A stretch of 64,000 nucleotides of DNA from Babylonia areolata (Eukaryota; Mollusca; Gastropoda; Neogastropoda; Buccinidae): NCBI RefSeq assembly GCF_041734735.1, contig NC_134910.1, positions 10,166,748 to 10,230,747 on the forward strand, given 5' to 3'. The notes below the pieces were generated by a model. The model had not been told where the DNA came from. It worked only from the letters and a program-made list of their open reading frames with translations, and ran no database searches. The translations under genes and the position numbers were made by a program. Each line of letters opens with the position of its first letter. Positions within the stretch are counted from its first letter, which is position 1. Shown here one piece after another: positions 12,037-24,974 of the stretch.

Positions 12037-13438
12037 TTTTTTTAATCTAAAAAGGTTAGGGAGAGTAAATATCAAGACCAGATATGAAAGAAAATTTTGA
12101 ATACCCTTTCACAAAAAAAAATATGTACACATACCGAGGCCAGTGGTCCATTCTAGTCATGAGTTCCCACCTGATAAAAAGTCCAGCCATATGTCAACAA
12201 CCAGCCAAGTTCTTTTAATGTTTTTCACACACATTTAGCCAGTAACACACACACACACACACACACACAGGGTGATTTCCTATAATTCAGCATCCTAAAT
12301 TCCAGGACTTGAGACATAGTTCAAGCAAGCTTACCATGAATATATCTTTAGCCTTTGTCAGTGCTTTTCGCCTGTTTTATGACTGGGTTATTCACCTGTT
12401 CAATCATTGGGTTATTTTGGAATGATTCAGCGCTTATAGCTTTTAGAGGTGTTTGATTGGCTAAGAGCGGACCGGGCAAGAAGGGGGCGTCTTCACTGTT
12501 AGCCGCCCGAAATTTGGCCAAGCAGAGCAAACCGATAGGCCTAGTTTGCATCAGTTTGACATGGTAAGTATATGTATCACCAAACATGGAGTATAATACA
12601 AACTCCTCCTTTTGGTTTTCTGACAGATTGAGTCGCTGTCATTATTTGCAGCCGTTTTTTTGATGCAGATTTATTGACATGTCGATGTTGGCTACCCGTC
12701 CAGAAGAAGAAGTCTCTAGAATGAAGTCCAGTAAAGCTCTCTGTCAGAGGCAATGCTTTCCATTGACAACACACAGCGTATAAATGAATAATATGATGAT
12801 AAATAAAAGAAGAAAAGCAGACTGTGACGTAAGTGATCACTCATCCTTTTTTTTGTCGTTTTGAAAACCTTACACTCGACTAGACGGACAGATTGCACAC
12901 TGCATGCCATTTTCTACTGTTCATGCCTTGTTAAAAAACAAACAAAAAAAACAAAACAAAAAAAACCCCAGCAACCCCCCCCCCCCCCTCCCCCCCCCCC
13001 TAAAAAAACAAACAAAACAGTTGTTAACACAGGTCCTGGAATTTGTGATACTGAAGTGGGAAAATGAGCCAGATTTGTGTGTTCTCCCTTGTGTTGCGAT
13101 CATACTTTACAAGAGTGCCACATAGATTAGATACGTTTAAATATTCAATTTACAGAACGAAGAGAAAATGCTCATAGAAGCGCATTTTCCGTTTGAGAAT
13201 CTCCCCCCCCCCCAAGAAATGGCCAGTTTGACGACACGGCCAAAAACTTATCCTGATTTTTTTACAGATATATAATTATAGTATATCTATATACTTTTGC
13301 CTTGGGCATTGACTTTTGAACGTTTGCAGAGAGAAGTGTGGTTGAAGAATACATGATTGATTTTGTCCTGTCATAAAAAAAGGTTTTTGTCTTTCCGCGT
13401 TTTGTTCATGGTTATGGATGCTGTGGATTCTTGTGTTG
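12036..13438. other. Gene-free stretch
   Basis: The stretch is AT-rich with a slightly more GC-rich patch at about 12460-12540 that has no supported open frame. C runs occur at about 12976-13001 and A-rich spacers nearby. Confidence 0.35.
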
Positions 13439-13592
13439 TTAACCCTTTCACTGCCAAGCTCGCATTCATGCACAGGCGTGGTAGAGGACCCATGTCACTG
13501 AAAGGTGGACCATTCATTGCTCTGTTATTATCCATGAACCTACTGCTCTTAATGTTTGGTGGTAGGATAGGTCATATTTTCTATACATCGCA

Positions 13593-13629
<37 letters not shown>

Positions 13630-13719
13630 ATCCCTAGCTGTTCTTAGCTAATGTCGCTTCTGTGTTTATACCACAAGGGAATTTTGTACTCTAAATTGAC
13701 TGGCATTGAAAGGGTGAAA
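13439..13719. mobile_element. TTAA-type miniature element with internal poly(G) tract
   Basis: The left end reads TTAACCCTTTCACTGCCA. The right end, on the other strand, reads CACCCTTTCAATGCCAG, giving inverted repeats of about 14 bases with one mismatch. The right TTAA has decayed. The interior is broken by a poly(G) run of about 37 bases at 13592-13628. This fits a non-autonomous piggyBac-like element. Confidence 0.5.
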
Positions 13720-15748
13720 TATATGGAATATTGGTACTGTCGGTACATTATCAATGTGTCAGACATGCAAAGGGGTGGGAGGGGGGGGGGGGGAGAAGTT
13801 TTGGACCCACCCATGGCAAATAATTTTTCTTTCCTTAATCTGTAATTGAAACATGGAATTTTTATTTTGTTGGTGTGATCCCAATGAGGAAAAACTGAAT
13901 GGGTTGTCCCCCTTCTCTCCCCCCGTCCCCCCTTTTTTTTTTTTTTTTTTAAGGGGAAAAAAATATTCATATTCATGATCGTCTGTCTTGCATCATATTT
14001 TTATATTATGGCGTACACATATCGATACATCATGGTTATTGTTGTCCTCTAGGCATTGCAGTGTATCAGTTCACGAAATTTTCCATTGTGAATGCAAATG
14101 TGAGAAGAAGTAGCTTTGATCAAAAAGGAAGGCTATCTTAAGGGCATTTTTACAACTGTGTCCATGTCCAAGATCACAGTTGAAGAGCCAGTCCTGCCTA
14201 TCTAGACTCCTAGGGAAAAAAAGAACAAAGAAGAGAATTGTGAATGAAGATTAAGGGATGGGGTGGGGTGGGGTGGGGGTTGGCTTTTTTTTTTTTTTTC
14301 TTGTCTTTGACTCTTTTTTTTGTTGTTGTTTGTTGGGTTTACAGTCTGACAAGTTGCTTGAACTGGAAAATTGTCCCAAGTCCACAAGTTGGTGAAGAAG
14401 GATTCCCCCCCCCCCCCCCCCCACGTATGTTTTCCAGTACAAGTCAGGCAGGATGGATGCAGATCAGCTGGTGCCTTAAAATCCCCTTCACTTCAAACAA
14501 ACACGCGCTTCAAAGATCCTTTTTTTTTTGTTTTTTTTTTTGCAGAAACGACTACAGACAGGATCTCATTGTTCATTTTGTTAGCCAACACAGAAAGTGA
14601 GCATATCCAGCATGCTCCTTCTAGCTTCCTCTTCCTTCCCCCCCCCCCCCCCCCCTCCTCACTCCACGCTCCCCCTCTCCCTTCCTGAATGGCTGTGGCT
14701 GCATTAATGGAACGGTCAGAACACAGTCAAAGACAACAGCTGTCACATGAAAAATCCAGCCCCCACATAGGCCAGAGACTTGTGGAAATGTGGAACGACG
14801 ATAGCCTGTCGGGTAGGGAAGAACCAAACTGATGGCGCTATGACCCGACCCGGGGAAATGAAGGAAAAGGCAGTTGTTGGTTGTTTCAGTTGTTGTTATT
14901 TGTTTGGTTGGGGTTTTTTTGGGGGGGGGGGGGGGCTTTGTGTTTATGTGTGAAATTTTTTTTTTATTTTTTTTTTTTTTTTAACATATTGCATGGGAAA
15001 ACCAGTAATGAAATGTGATGAGAACTGGACCAATTAGTGGACAGGAGTAAGAGAGTTCTCCAGTGAGACTCCTCAAGGTTTGGCCCTGACTGACTATTGT
15101 GGGGGGGGGGGGGGGGAGGAGGATGAGAAGGAAAAAAAAAACGGAGTTGCTGGGGGGTAGATCATTTGTGTATGGCTTTGGAGGTTTGATCGTGTGTTGA
15201 TACATTGTTGTAATTTTGGTACGGTGTTGATACATTGATGTGGGTTGGTATTGATACAGTGTTGATAACATTGTTGTGGTATTGATACAGTGTTGATATC
15301 AGTATCATGGGGGTGGGGGGGGGGGGGGATCAGGAGGGGAGATAAATGATTGATCCTCCCCCATTCCAGCCATCACCAATACAATTCTACAGCCATGTTC
15401 CTTCTCGGGGTGACACAGTCACCCAATGACCCATGGAGCGATACCCACTTGACTTGTAGTAGTCTGTATGACAAAGAGGTTTGTGTTTTCTCTGAGTGAA
15501 GGCCAATTCTTTCAGTGTGTCTATGCGTGGTTGACATTGAAGTCTGTCGAACATTGCGTGTGGAAGATTGGGGGGGGGGGGGGGGGGGGGGGGCCAAGCT
15601 ATGCATGCTGTAGATATTCCTAGGACGGATGAAAGTGAAACCAGCAAAAAAAAAAAAAAAGAAAAAAAAAAAAAAAGAGAGTGTTATCGGAATCATGTGT
15701 GATGAAAACTGTGTAGGTTTGTGGAAGAATTGGAGCAATTTGCTGTTC

Positions 15749-15783
<35 letters not shown>

Positions 15784-17414
15784 ATACTGGACACCGAGCG
15801 GTTCACTCCCGTTTCTTTGTGCGTATCTCATGGAAATCGTTTTCGGATCTGTTTCTTCAACTGCTGTTGATGTTGTTTGTTTGTTTGTTTTTTTGTGCAA
15901 CTTCGCCTTAATGACAACAGACTGCCGATCTTCGTCAGATTTTATTTATGTACTGTGGACATACGATGATGATTATGAAAGCCCTGCCTGTATTGAAGGG
16001 TGTTGATGTTTGCTTTTTTTTTTTGGTTGAGTTTGGTAGTTGTGTAATAAGTTGTGGTGTATTTCAGCAATGTGTATTCATCTTGTGAGTGCTCTGTTAC
16101 TGTTTTTGCCATTCCCTCAGACACACATACACATATATTTTTTTAACATATCCTCTTTACTCCCCACCATTTTCTCATTGTTCATGACTTTATGCATTTT
16201 CTCTCATCAGTGATGAGACTCTTTTCTCATCAGTGATGAGGTTCTTCTCTGTGTGTGAGTGTGTGTGTGTGTGGGAGGGGGTGGGGGGTGGGGGGCTTTT
16301 TTTTGGGAGGGGGTGGGGGTGGGGGTCAGTGTAAGTATCATTTCCTAGTGGGATTTTTTTTTTTTTTAATAAAAAAAAATAAAAAAAATTCTTAAGTGAT
16401 TTTAATATTCCATCTTTTAAGACAAGCGGTTTGGACCTGTCGTCGTACTCGTAAGATCTCTTTCTCTCTTGCCTCTTTTGTTTCATTTAAACAGAGTGAG
16501 CGAGAGAAACTGTAAAGCCTCAAATGCTTTTGCATCTGTGTGTGTTGGAGGACAACACTTTTTGCATATCTGAAAACCAAGGTTGATTGAAAGTATGATA
16601 GATTTTATTTGTTTTCATTTTTAAAGGGTGATCGTTGCACGTCATTGCAACACACCTAAATATCCTCTCACATTCATTCATGCTCCAATATGTCCATAAA
16701 TGATTTAGTGATAGATGTTATCCTTTAATGAAATTTAGATATGTAATTGTCACATATCCCATTTGTGATTGAAAGCAAGGCCCAGGTCTTGTTGATTGTT
16801 TACTCATAAATAAAGTTACGCAAGTGAGCGTAGGGAACACGGAAACAAGTTTGCAAAGAATGAAATGATACGTTAGTCTGTACATGTTAGTCAGTCATGT
16901 TTAGTTAAAATGTTAGTCAGTGATGTTTATTTAAGACATGGTTTATGTACCTTTCTTCAGTTTATATATATATATATATATATTAAGGTTTTTGTTTTAA
17001 TGCTTCACGCTCCCTGCCTGTACTTTTGAAGTGGGACATGTTGCCCTTTGAGGATTTTTTTTTTTGTCGAGTTCTTCAATAGTGGGCACCAGATTCCAGT
17101 GATGTACCCTCTCGCCAAATACACATCGCACCATGCCATAGTGACAGCACTCCACAGGGGGGGATGATTGTATTAGGTTGTCATGCAGCCACTCTCCAGC
17201 AACTCCCACTTGTTTTTTCTGCTGCTGCTGCTGCTGCTGCCTTGGTTGTAGTCGTTTGCCCTGTTTGTTTGTGAGACCTTGAGGTTCTTTTGTCCTGTTT
17301 TGATTTTATGGTTCAATTCTTCTTTTTTTTTTTTTTTTTCTTCTTCTTCTTGAACAAAGAACACCAAGACCTCGTTTATATGAAGGCCTACAATGTTTCT
17401 TCGTTTTGTTTTCA

Positions 17415-17446
<32 letters not shown>

Positions 17447-18330
17447 ATACGTCTTGTTTACAGAGAGAATGATAGGAAAGAGCTGCTGAAGTCTTGTCCG
17501 TATGCCGTCATTTCAATGATTTTTTTTTTTTTTTAAAGCTGAAGGCGTTTTTTCCCCCCCAGTCTGCTGGTTTGGTTTTTATTGATGTGTTCTGTACTGC
17601 TGCAACAATCCATAGTTGTTGTTTTTTTTTATTTTTTTTTAAATTTTAGAATTCATAGAAAATGGCTGTTTGTCACTGTGGCTTACTTCTCTTCCTTGTT
17701 GTTTACCTTCTTTCTTACACCTTTTCGTTCTGGCCTCCGTTTTTAGACGTGGACTCCACCCTTGGCTTCCAATTTGCCAAAAGCACACCTGTTCTTTTTC
17801 ACTTTGTGCTCTCACCGTGAGCAAGATGAAATCAGGATTTACGTTGATTGATAAAGTAACAAGCAAACTGCCTTTTAGGTCAGATGTTAGCCAGGAGTAT
17901 TTGTTCACTTCGATGTGTTCTCTAATCGTGTGGTATATTTGTGTGTGTGTGAGAGGATTTGCAAAATGTGTGTGTGTGCACGTGTTGATGTGTGAAATAG
18001 AATGACATACTAGAGTGCATTTCAGTGAACCTCCTCTCAGTCTGGGATCTTACTTAATGCTCGCAGACACTCGGATGTCTCTCTCGTTTCCTGATGTTCA
18101 GTTTAATAAGCGGTGAAGAAGGGAAGAAAAGTTAGTTAGTTGTTTTTTTTTAATTCTTATTTGAAGAGAATGTATTTTTTGTCACTGATGAATGAAGAAT
18201 ATCACGAATTTGAATGGGACCATCTTTTCTGCATCTCCCCCTTTCTCCTCCCATTTTTCATCCACACTCTCTCTCTCTCTCCATCTGGTGTTTTGGTTCT
18301 TCCCAGAAATATTGTTTGCACTGCTGTTTG
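13720..18330. other. Gene-free stretch rich in homopolymer runs
   Basis: Poly(G) or poly(C) tracts occur at about 13777, 14405-14422, 14638-14656, 14920, 15101, 15310 and 15570-15593. There are long T and A runs, (CA)n at 15752-15781, an AACA/TGTTGATAC imperfect repeat at 15190-15290, (TA)n near 16967 and (GT)n at 17416-17442. No exon is supported. Confidence 0.4.
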
Positions 18331-20278
18331 TTCTTCATTCTCTGATGTCCTTCTCTCTGCAGTTTTTTATTCTCTGATGTCCTTCTCTCTGCAGTTCTTC
18401 ATTCTCTGATGTCCTTCTCTCTGCAGTTCTTCATTCTGTGCTGTCCTTCTCTCTGCAGTTCTTCATTCTCTGATGTCCTTCTCTCTGCAGTTCTTCATTC
18501 TCTGATGTCCTTCTCTCTGCAGTTCTTCATTCTCTGCTGTCCTTCTCTCTGTAGTTCTTCATTCTCTGATGTCCTTCTCCATTCTCTGATGTCCTCTCTG
18601 CAGTTCATTCTCTGATGTCCTTCTCTCTGCAGTTCATTCTCTGATGTCCTTCTCTCTGCAGTTCTTCATTCTGTGCTGTCCTTCTCTCTGCAGTTCTACA
18701 TTCTCTGATGTCCTTGTCTCTGCAGTTCTTCATTCTGTGCTGTCAATCTCTCTGCAGTTCTTCATTCTCTGCAGTTCATTCTCTGATGTCTTCTCTCTGC
18801 AGGTCATTCTCTGATGTCCTTCTCTCTGCAGTTCTTCATTCTCTGATGTCCTTCTCTCTGCAGTTCTTCATTCTCTGATGTCCTTCTCCATTCTCTGATG
18901 TCCTTCTCTCTGCAGTTCTTCATTCTCTGATGTCCTTCTCTCTGCAGTTCTTTATTCTCTGATGTCCTTCTCTCTGCAGTTCTTCATTCTGTGCTGTCCT
19001 TCTCTCTGCAGTTCTTCATTCTCTGATGTCCTTCTCTCTGCAGTTCTTCATTCTCTGATGTCCTTCTCTCTGCAGTTCTTTATTCTCTGATGTCCTTCTC
19101 TCTGCAGTTCTTCATTCTGTGCTGTCCTTCTCTCTGCAGTTCTTCATTCTCTGATGCCCTTCTCTCTGCAGTTCTTCATTCTGTGCTGTCCTTCTCCATT
19201 CTCTGATGTCCTTCTCTCTGCAGTTCTTCATTCTCTGATGTCCTTCTCTCTGCAGTTCTTCATTCTCTGATGTCCTTCTCTCTGCAGTTCTCCATTCTCT
19301 GATGTCCTTCTCTCTGCAGTTCTTTATTCTCTGATGTCCTTCATTCTCTGATGTCCTTCTCTCTGCAGTTCTTCATTCTCTGATGTCCTTCTCTCTGCAG
19401 TTCTCCATTCTCTGATGTCCTTCTCGCTGCAGTTCTGTATTCTCTGATGTCCTTCTCTCTGCAGTTCTTCATTCTGTGATGTCTTCTCTCTGCAGTTCTT
19501 TATTCTCTGATGTCCTTCTCTCTGCAGTTCTTCATTCTGTGATGTCCTTCTCTCTGCAGTTCTTCATTCTCTGATGTCCTTCTCCATTCTGTGCTGTCCT
19601 TCTCTCTGCAGTTCTTCATTCTCTGATGTCCTCTCTGCAGTTCTTTATTCTGATGTCCTTCTCTCTGCAGTTCTTCATTCTCTGATGTCCTTCTCTCTGC
19701 AGTTCTTCATTCTCTGATGTCCTTCTCTCTGCAGTTCTTCATTCTCTGATGTCCTTCTCTCTGCAGTTCTTCATTCTGTGCTGTCCTTCTCTCTGCAGTT
19801 CTTCATTCTCCGATGTCCTTATCTCTGCAGTTCTTCATTCTCTGATGTCCTTCTCTCTGCAGTTCTCTCTGCAGTTCTTCATTCTCTGATGTCCTTCTCC
19901 ATTCTCTGATGTCCTTCTCTCTGCAGTTCTTCATTCTCTGATGTCCTTCTCTCTGCAGTTCTTCATTCTCTGATGTCCTTCTCTCTGCAGTTCTTCATTC
20001 TCTGATGTCCTTCTCTCTGCAGTTCTCTCTGCAGTTCTTCATTCTCTGATGTCCTTCTCCATTCTCTGATGTCCTTCTCTCTGCAGTTCTTCATTCTCTG
20101 ATGTCCTTCTCTCTGCAGTTCTTCATTCTCTGATGTCCTTCTCTCTGCAGTTCTTCATTCTCTGATGTCCTTCTCTCTGCAGTTCTTCATTCTCTGATGT
20201 CCTTCTCTCTGCAGTTCTTCATTCTCTGATGTCCTTCTCTCTGCAGTTCTTCATTCTCTGATGTCCTTCTCTCTGCAC
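18331..20278 (+). repeat. Minisatellite, 32-bp unit, about 60 copies, each with an acceptor-like end
   Basis: The unit is TTCTTCATTCTCTGATGTCC followed by TTCTCTCTGCAG. Variants include GTGCTGTCC, shortened units without the CAG end and doubled TTCTCTCTGCAG ends. On the + strand each full unit has a pyrimidine tract followed by CAG, the textbook form of a 3' splice site, with a TCTGATG motif upstream that could act as a branch site. The array lies between the two genes. No coding exon was recognised at either edge; the right edge changes to CTCTCTGCACTCC. Confidence 0.9.
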
Positions 20279-23200
20279 TCCTCTTATACTGTGTTCATCA
20301 CAGAACAGAGACCGCTGATCAAAGTTGATAGATAATTGCCAATTCCCCCACACACCACCACCTCTTTTCTTTTCTTTTTTGTCTTCTGATCTTCTGTCTG
20401 AATTCTGTGTATGTGAGGAACTGGGTTGTGATCATCATTATTTCTGTTATCTCACCTCGTCCTCTACTTGCTCTGACTTTCTACCACACGCCCCCACGCC
20501 CCACACCCCTTAGAGCAACTGTTGTATTTTAAGTTTATAGGATGTATTTCAAGTCACTTGATTATGTTTTCATCATTTTTTTTTGTTTTTTTTTTTTTGT
20601 TTTAGGTGGGGTGGGGTGGGGCGAGAAATTTTTTAATAAAAAAACAAAAACATGTCCATGTTCATTTTTTGTTGTTGTTGTTAATCTTAGTTACATTTGT
20701 CTGCTTAGGAAGAAATGAAACTAGAGTCCTGCAGCCGAGTTATGTGTACAAATTTGTTCTTTTTTTGTTTACTGTTGAACCAATTTTCTCTCTTGTTCAC
20801 TCTATAGCCATGATCTGATAACTTTTTTTTTTTTTAATACTGTTACCCAAAATATGTGTATGGAATATTGCATTAAGGCAGTGTGTGTTTAAGAAGCCCT
20901 TTATTCCTTATTTATGGTGATAAATGCCTTTCTCTGGAACTTCAGCCATACCAATAACTGTCATATCCATCTCTTGATGTCTGAAGCTTGTTTCAAGTAA
21001 GAATTATCTCAAGAAAAAACAACAACAACTGCATTAGTATTGTCATATCGTGATGACAAATATTGATTTCTGTCACATATAGACAGGAGTAACTGAACGT
21101 ACTAGATGAATTCAAATTAGAAATGAATCGACACCCAAAGTGCATGTGTATGAATGAACTTGTGTTTTCTAACTGTAGTAATTTTTAGATGAGTAAAATT
21201 GAATTGAATAAAATCGAGTAGACCCAATGAAAACTGATGGGGTTGAAAGGAAATCAGATTTACCATGAATAACTGCAACGGGTCTGATTGTTAGATAATC
21301 ATGTTATTTATTCAGTAGAGGAAATGATAATAAGAAAAACTTATGAGCCAACATATGACAAAGGAAAGTGAACAGATTTCAAGAAAAGATCAAGGAAATA
21401 ATATACCTGGATAGTAAAACAAATGACCATTAGCGATGATTATGCATTTTCTTTGTTATGGATGTAATCGGCACTTAACAGGCCTCAGTCATTGAAAGAT
21501 GGATGTGACATTATTATTAGTGGAGGGGAAGGTATTTTATTGATGAAAATTTGAATGGAATTTTTAAAACAATTTTATAGTTTAAACAATCAACAACCAT
21601 ATTCTGAAGTTGCATGGTCCATGGTTAGTGTGCCTTTACAAGTTTGCATGCCATAGTTCAAAACCATGGGTCAAGCCTGTGAGTGTGTGTGTGTGCGCGC
21701 GTGTGTGTGTGCATACAGACAACATAAAACCAGTTTTGAATTCTCCAATTTTTCCTCTTTTTTTTTTTTCCTTCAAAGACTTTAAAACTCAAACATATTT
21801 TGTGACTGTTGCAAGTCTCCTCTCTCTGTTCGCATCACCCATTTGTACCATGTGTGTCTGTATTGGTATCTTCAAGTTGTTCGGTTTTCAGTTTGGGCCA
21901 CTTGAAAGAAAATGGACAGATTTTGATGACGTCCCCTCCCTACTTCTGATCTTATTGATGATTTTTTTCCTTTCTTGGCTTTGTCCTTAGGTATCAGTAC
22001 TTTTACGAACAATTGTTTTCAGTATCTCTCTCACCCTCATTTTCCAGTTTATTTTCATGCCCATGTATACCCTCCCACACATACAAACATACATTTTGTG
22101 TTAATGCAAATGGTGAGATGTTTGTTGATCTGAAGTTGTTTTTTGTTTTTGTTTTGTTTTTTGATGGCGATATATTATGAATGATGTCTGACTGACGATA
22201 ACTTGTTCGCTGATCTTCCAGTCAATACAATTTTTGTAGGGGTAGAGTGAAGGTTCCTACCTTGTCTTGTGTACATAGCCATATTTGTGTACAGAATAAA
22301 TATTATATCATGTCTCATGGCTTCATGTCTGTCTTTGTGTGTGTGTGTGTGTGTGTGACTGCTTGCTTGGTGAGAGGTTTAGGTGTGTGGAGAGAGAGGT
22401 TTTATATTTGTCATTCTTTATTCTTTATGAGCCTATGGTAACTGGTTCTTTTTTTTTTCTTTTCTTTTTTTCTAATTGTCTCGGAACAAAACTCTGTTTT
22501 TCCCTGTCCATACATCCTTGTCATTTTTGTCATGGTCTCTGAAATTCATATTTTTTTTCTTTTTCGGTTTGTAGTCTCTTTACACATATATACTGTCACC
22601 AACAGATTATACAGTCTAGTTACATTTCTTAAAACGATTTTCACGTTCCTACATATGCATGAACCCTAAGGAAAGGGAAGTAACTTCTGCAGTATTTTCT
22701 GATGTGTCCATATTTATTTCAAGGAAAATTAGTATATTTCACTACACATACTTAACCGTGACCCATTAGTGCAGCCTCCGGCAGGGAGTCTGATTCCTGT
22801 CCTGTGCAAACTACTATCCACCTATGTGGAAAAAACGAAAGTAGCTATGGCCAATAACCTCCCAGAAGTAGGTTACCTCCCCTCTGTATCCCTGGCTAGC
22901 TTCCTCTTTTGATGGAAGTAATTTTAGGAAAACAATTTCCTTTTTCTGTGTTTTTCCCCCCTGCATCAATGTGTCATGGACGCCTGCTGTTGCTGTAAAC
23001 TTCACGGGGCTGACTGGGTCAAAGGAACAGCAGACAATGAGGTGTCAAAAATAAATTTCCAAACTTGAGATCTGACAAATTGGATACCCAGTGCATTAAA
23101 GGACAGAACTGAAACACACACATACAACCATCAAACACGCAACATTTTCCCATTTTCTTTGTAAGGCAGAAGAAAAAATGAAGAAAAAAAATGGACGGAC

Positions 23201-24329
23201 AGTTTTTAACTTATTGCCACAACTTAGTAAATACATCACACGAGTTGTATTACAAATTCTCCAAAATAAATCAACCTGTATAAAAGATAATGGTCTTAAA
23301 ATCAGAAAAAATTGCTGACACATCATATAGCACAGAAAAAAGACCCACATAAATATATCTTGGAAAACAATATCACAGACACGCCAGATTCTTCTGACAT
23401 ATGTCAAAATTATCTGCATATTAATGAGAAAATTATTACACTTTTAGGGAGAAAAAGAAATAGCTTTTTTATCTTAAAAATATACAACATACATGAATTC
23501 TATATCATTTGTACTTTTTAAGAAAGGTTCAACTTTTCACATAAAAATTATTCCTGATTCTATCGGCCCTGAATTATTTGTCAAATATACCTATTGCCGT
23601 ATATATCACTGTATACTGTATCAATTCTAAATCAGTGCTACTTGCAATGGAACACCTGCATTGTAAACAAGAATAAAATTCAGTTTGAGATAGGGTTTTT
23701 ATATACTACATAAAGTCTAAAGGTATCATACTCTATTTTATTTCACATTGTGGTCTGTACCACAATGGATTAACAGATTCATTTGTTCAACACTGTTACT
23801 TCAGGACAAACAAGTGATCTGATCACCCCTTATCCTATGAAATGAATTCGACTAGTTAATAGAGTGCATTATAAATTCTTCAAACTACCACCCATAAAGA
23901 TTCCAAATATATGTGAATTATCCATAAATTACGGAGTATGTGTCTGCAGTACAAATTATTCAACAATGTTACCTTAACTGTTCCATCACTATTCCAGTAT
24001 ATCATCTACTGTTTGACTGTCCAGCCCTCAAGAACCAATATAAGAACAGGGGACAGATTTGAGCACAAGATAAGGCAACGTTCACAGTGTACTATATGAT
24101 TCACAGTCCTATGTATCACCAATTGCTGAAGTGAAATACCATTCTTCATTGGCAGGGAACGTGCAGGTTATAAAACTCAACTAGACGGGTATTAAAGTTG
24201 CCAAATGACTTGACCACCCCCCTCCCCCTTTATACTACTATACAACAGGCAGTGTAATTATACTCATATGTACAGGAATTTAAAAATTGCGCAATGAAAG
24301 GCAGTGTAACTGTTATTTATTGGAATCTG
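20279..24329. other. Intergenic stretch between the convergent genes
   Basis: AT-rich sequence with short simple repeats, for example (GT)n at 21684-21712 and 22337-22358. AATAAA-like signals occur on both strands. Part of it may be 3' UTR of MYCBPAP on the - strand, for instance to an AATAAA at 23737-23742. No coding exon is supported. Confidence 0.35.
24316..24321 (-). terminator. Candidate polyadenylation signal for MYCBPAP
   Basis: The - strand reads AATAAA here, about 580 bases past the stop codon and just beyond the 3' UTR minisatellite. It is the first AATAAA I noticed downstream of the stop, but others lie further on. Confidence 0.3.
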
Positions 24330-24806
24330 AATTAGCCAATGTCAACCAGTGTAGCTACACTGGTGTCAAAACTTGTCAATGACAGCCAGTTAAAAATACA
24401 CTGTTTACATACCTGGTCAATGACAGCCAGTGTAACAAAACTGTTATCAAAACTAGCCAATGACAGCCAGACTAACTACACTGGTATCAAAACTGGCCAA
24501 TGACAGCCAGTGTAACAAAACTGTTATCAAAACTAGCCAATGACAGCCAGACTAACTACACTGGTATCAAAACTGGCCAATGACAGCCAGTGTAACTGTT
24601 ATCAAAACTGGCCAATGACAGCCAGTGTAACAAAACTGTTATCAGAACTAGCCAATGACAGCCAGTGTAACAAAACTTATCAAAACTGGCCAATGACAGC
24701 CAGTGTAACTACACTGGTATCAAAACTGGCCAATGACAGCCAGTTTAACAAAACTATTATCAAAACTAGCCAATGACAGCCAGTGTAACTACACTGCTAT
24801 CAGAAT
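24330..24806 (-). repeat. Minisatellite in the MYCBPAP 3' UTR, about 40-bp unit, about 11 copies
   Basis: On the + strand the unit is built from GGCCAATGACAGCCAGTG, then TAACTACACTGG or TAACAAAACTG, then TATCAAAACT. Many units contain CCAGTGTA followed closely by TACACTGG, an inverted repeat able to form a hairpin. One copy at 24345-24364 is a perfect 20-base palindrome. The array starts about 100 bases past the stop codon, so it is probably transcribed. Confidence 0.8.
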
Positions 24807-24902
24807 TGCTCCAAAAAGGATGAAAAAGAAAACTGAAATTCAGCAAGTCCCAAAGTCCTGGCCCAGAAAGTGAAAATTGCTGTGATGACCAAGCAACGAC
24901 AG

Positions 24903-24974
24903 CTAGGATGTCTTGAGGGCGTCCTTAAAGATACTGTCCATCCTGTCCATTGTGTCGCCCAGTATGACAAACGT
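24903..24974 (-). CDS. MYCBPAP: MYCBPAP last coding exon with stop
   Basis: Acceptor GTTGCAG precedes ACGTTTG. The exon reads [20 protein letters not shown] then KTS and TAG (24903-24905). It continues the helical C-terminus from the exon at 25639. Its acceptor abuts a three-unit tandem array at 24978-25180. Confidence 0.8.
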   Translation of the reverse strand, partial: TFVILGDTMDRMDSIFKDALKTS

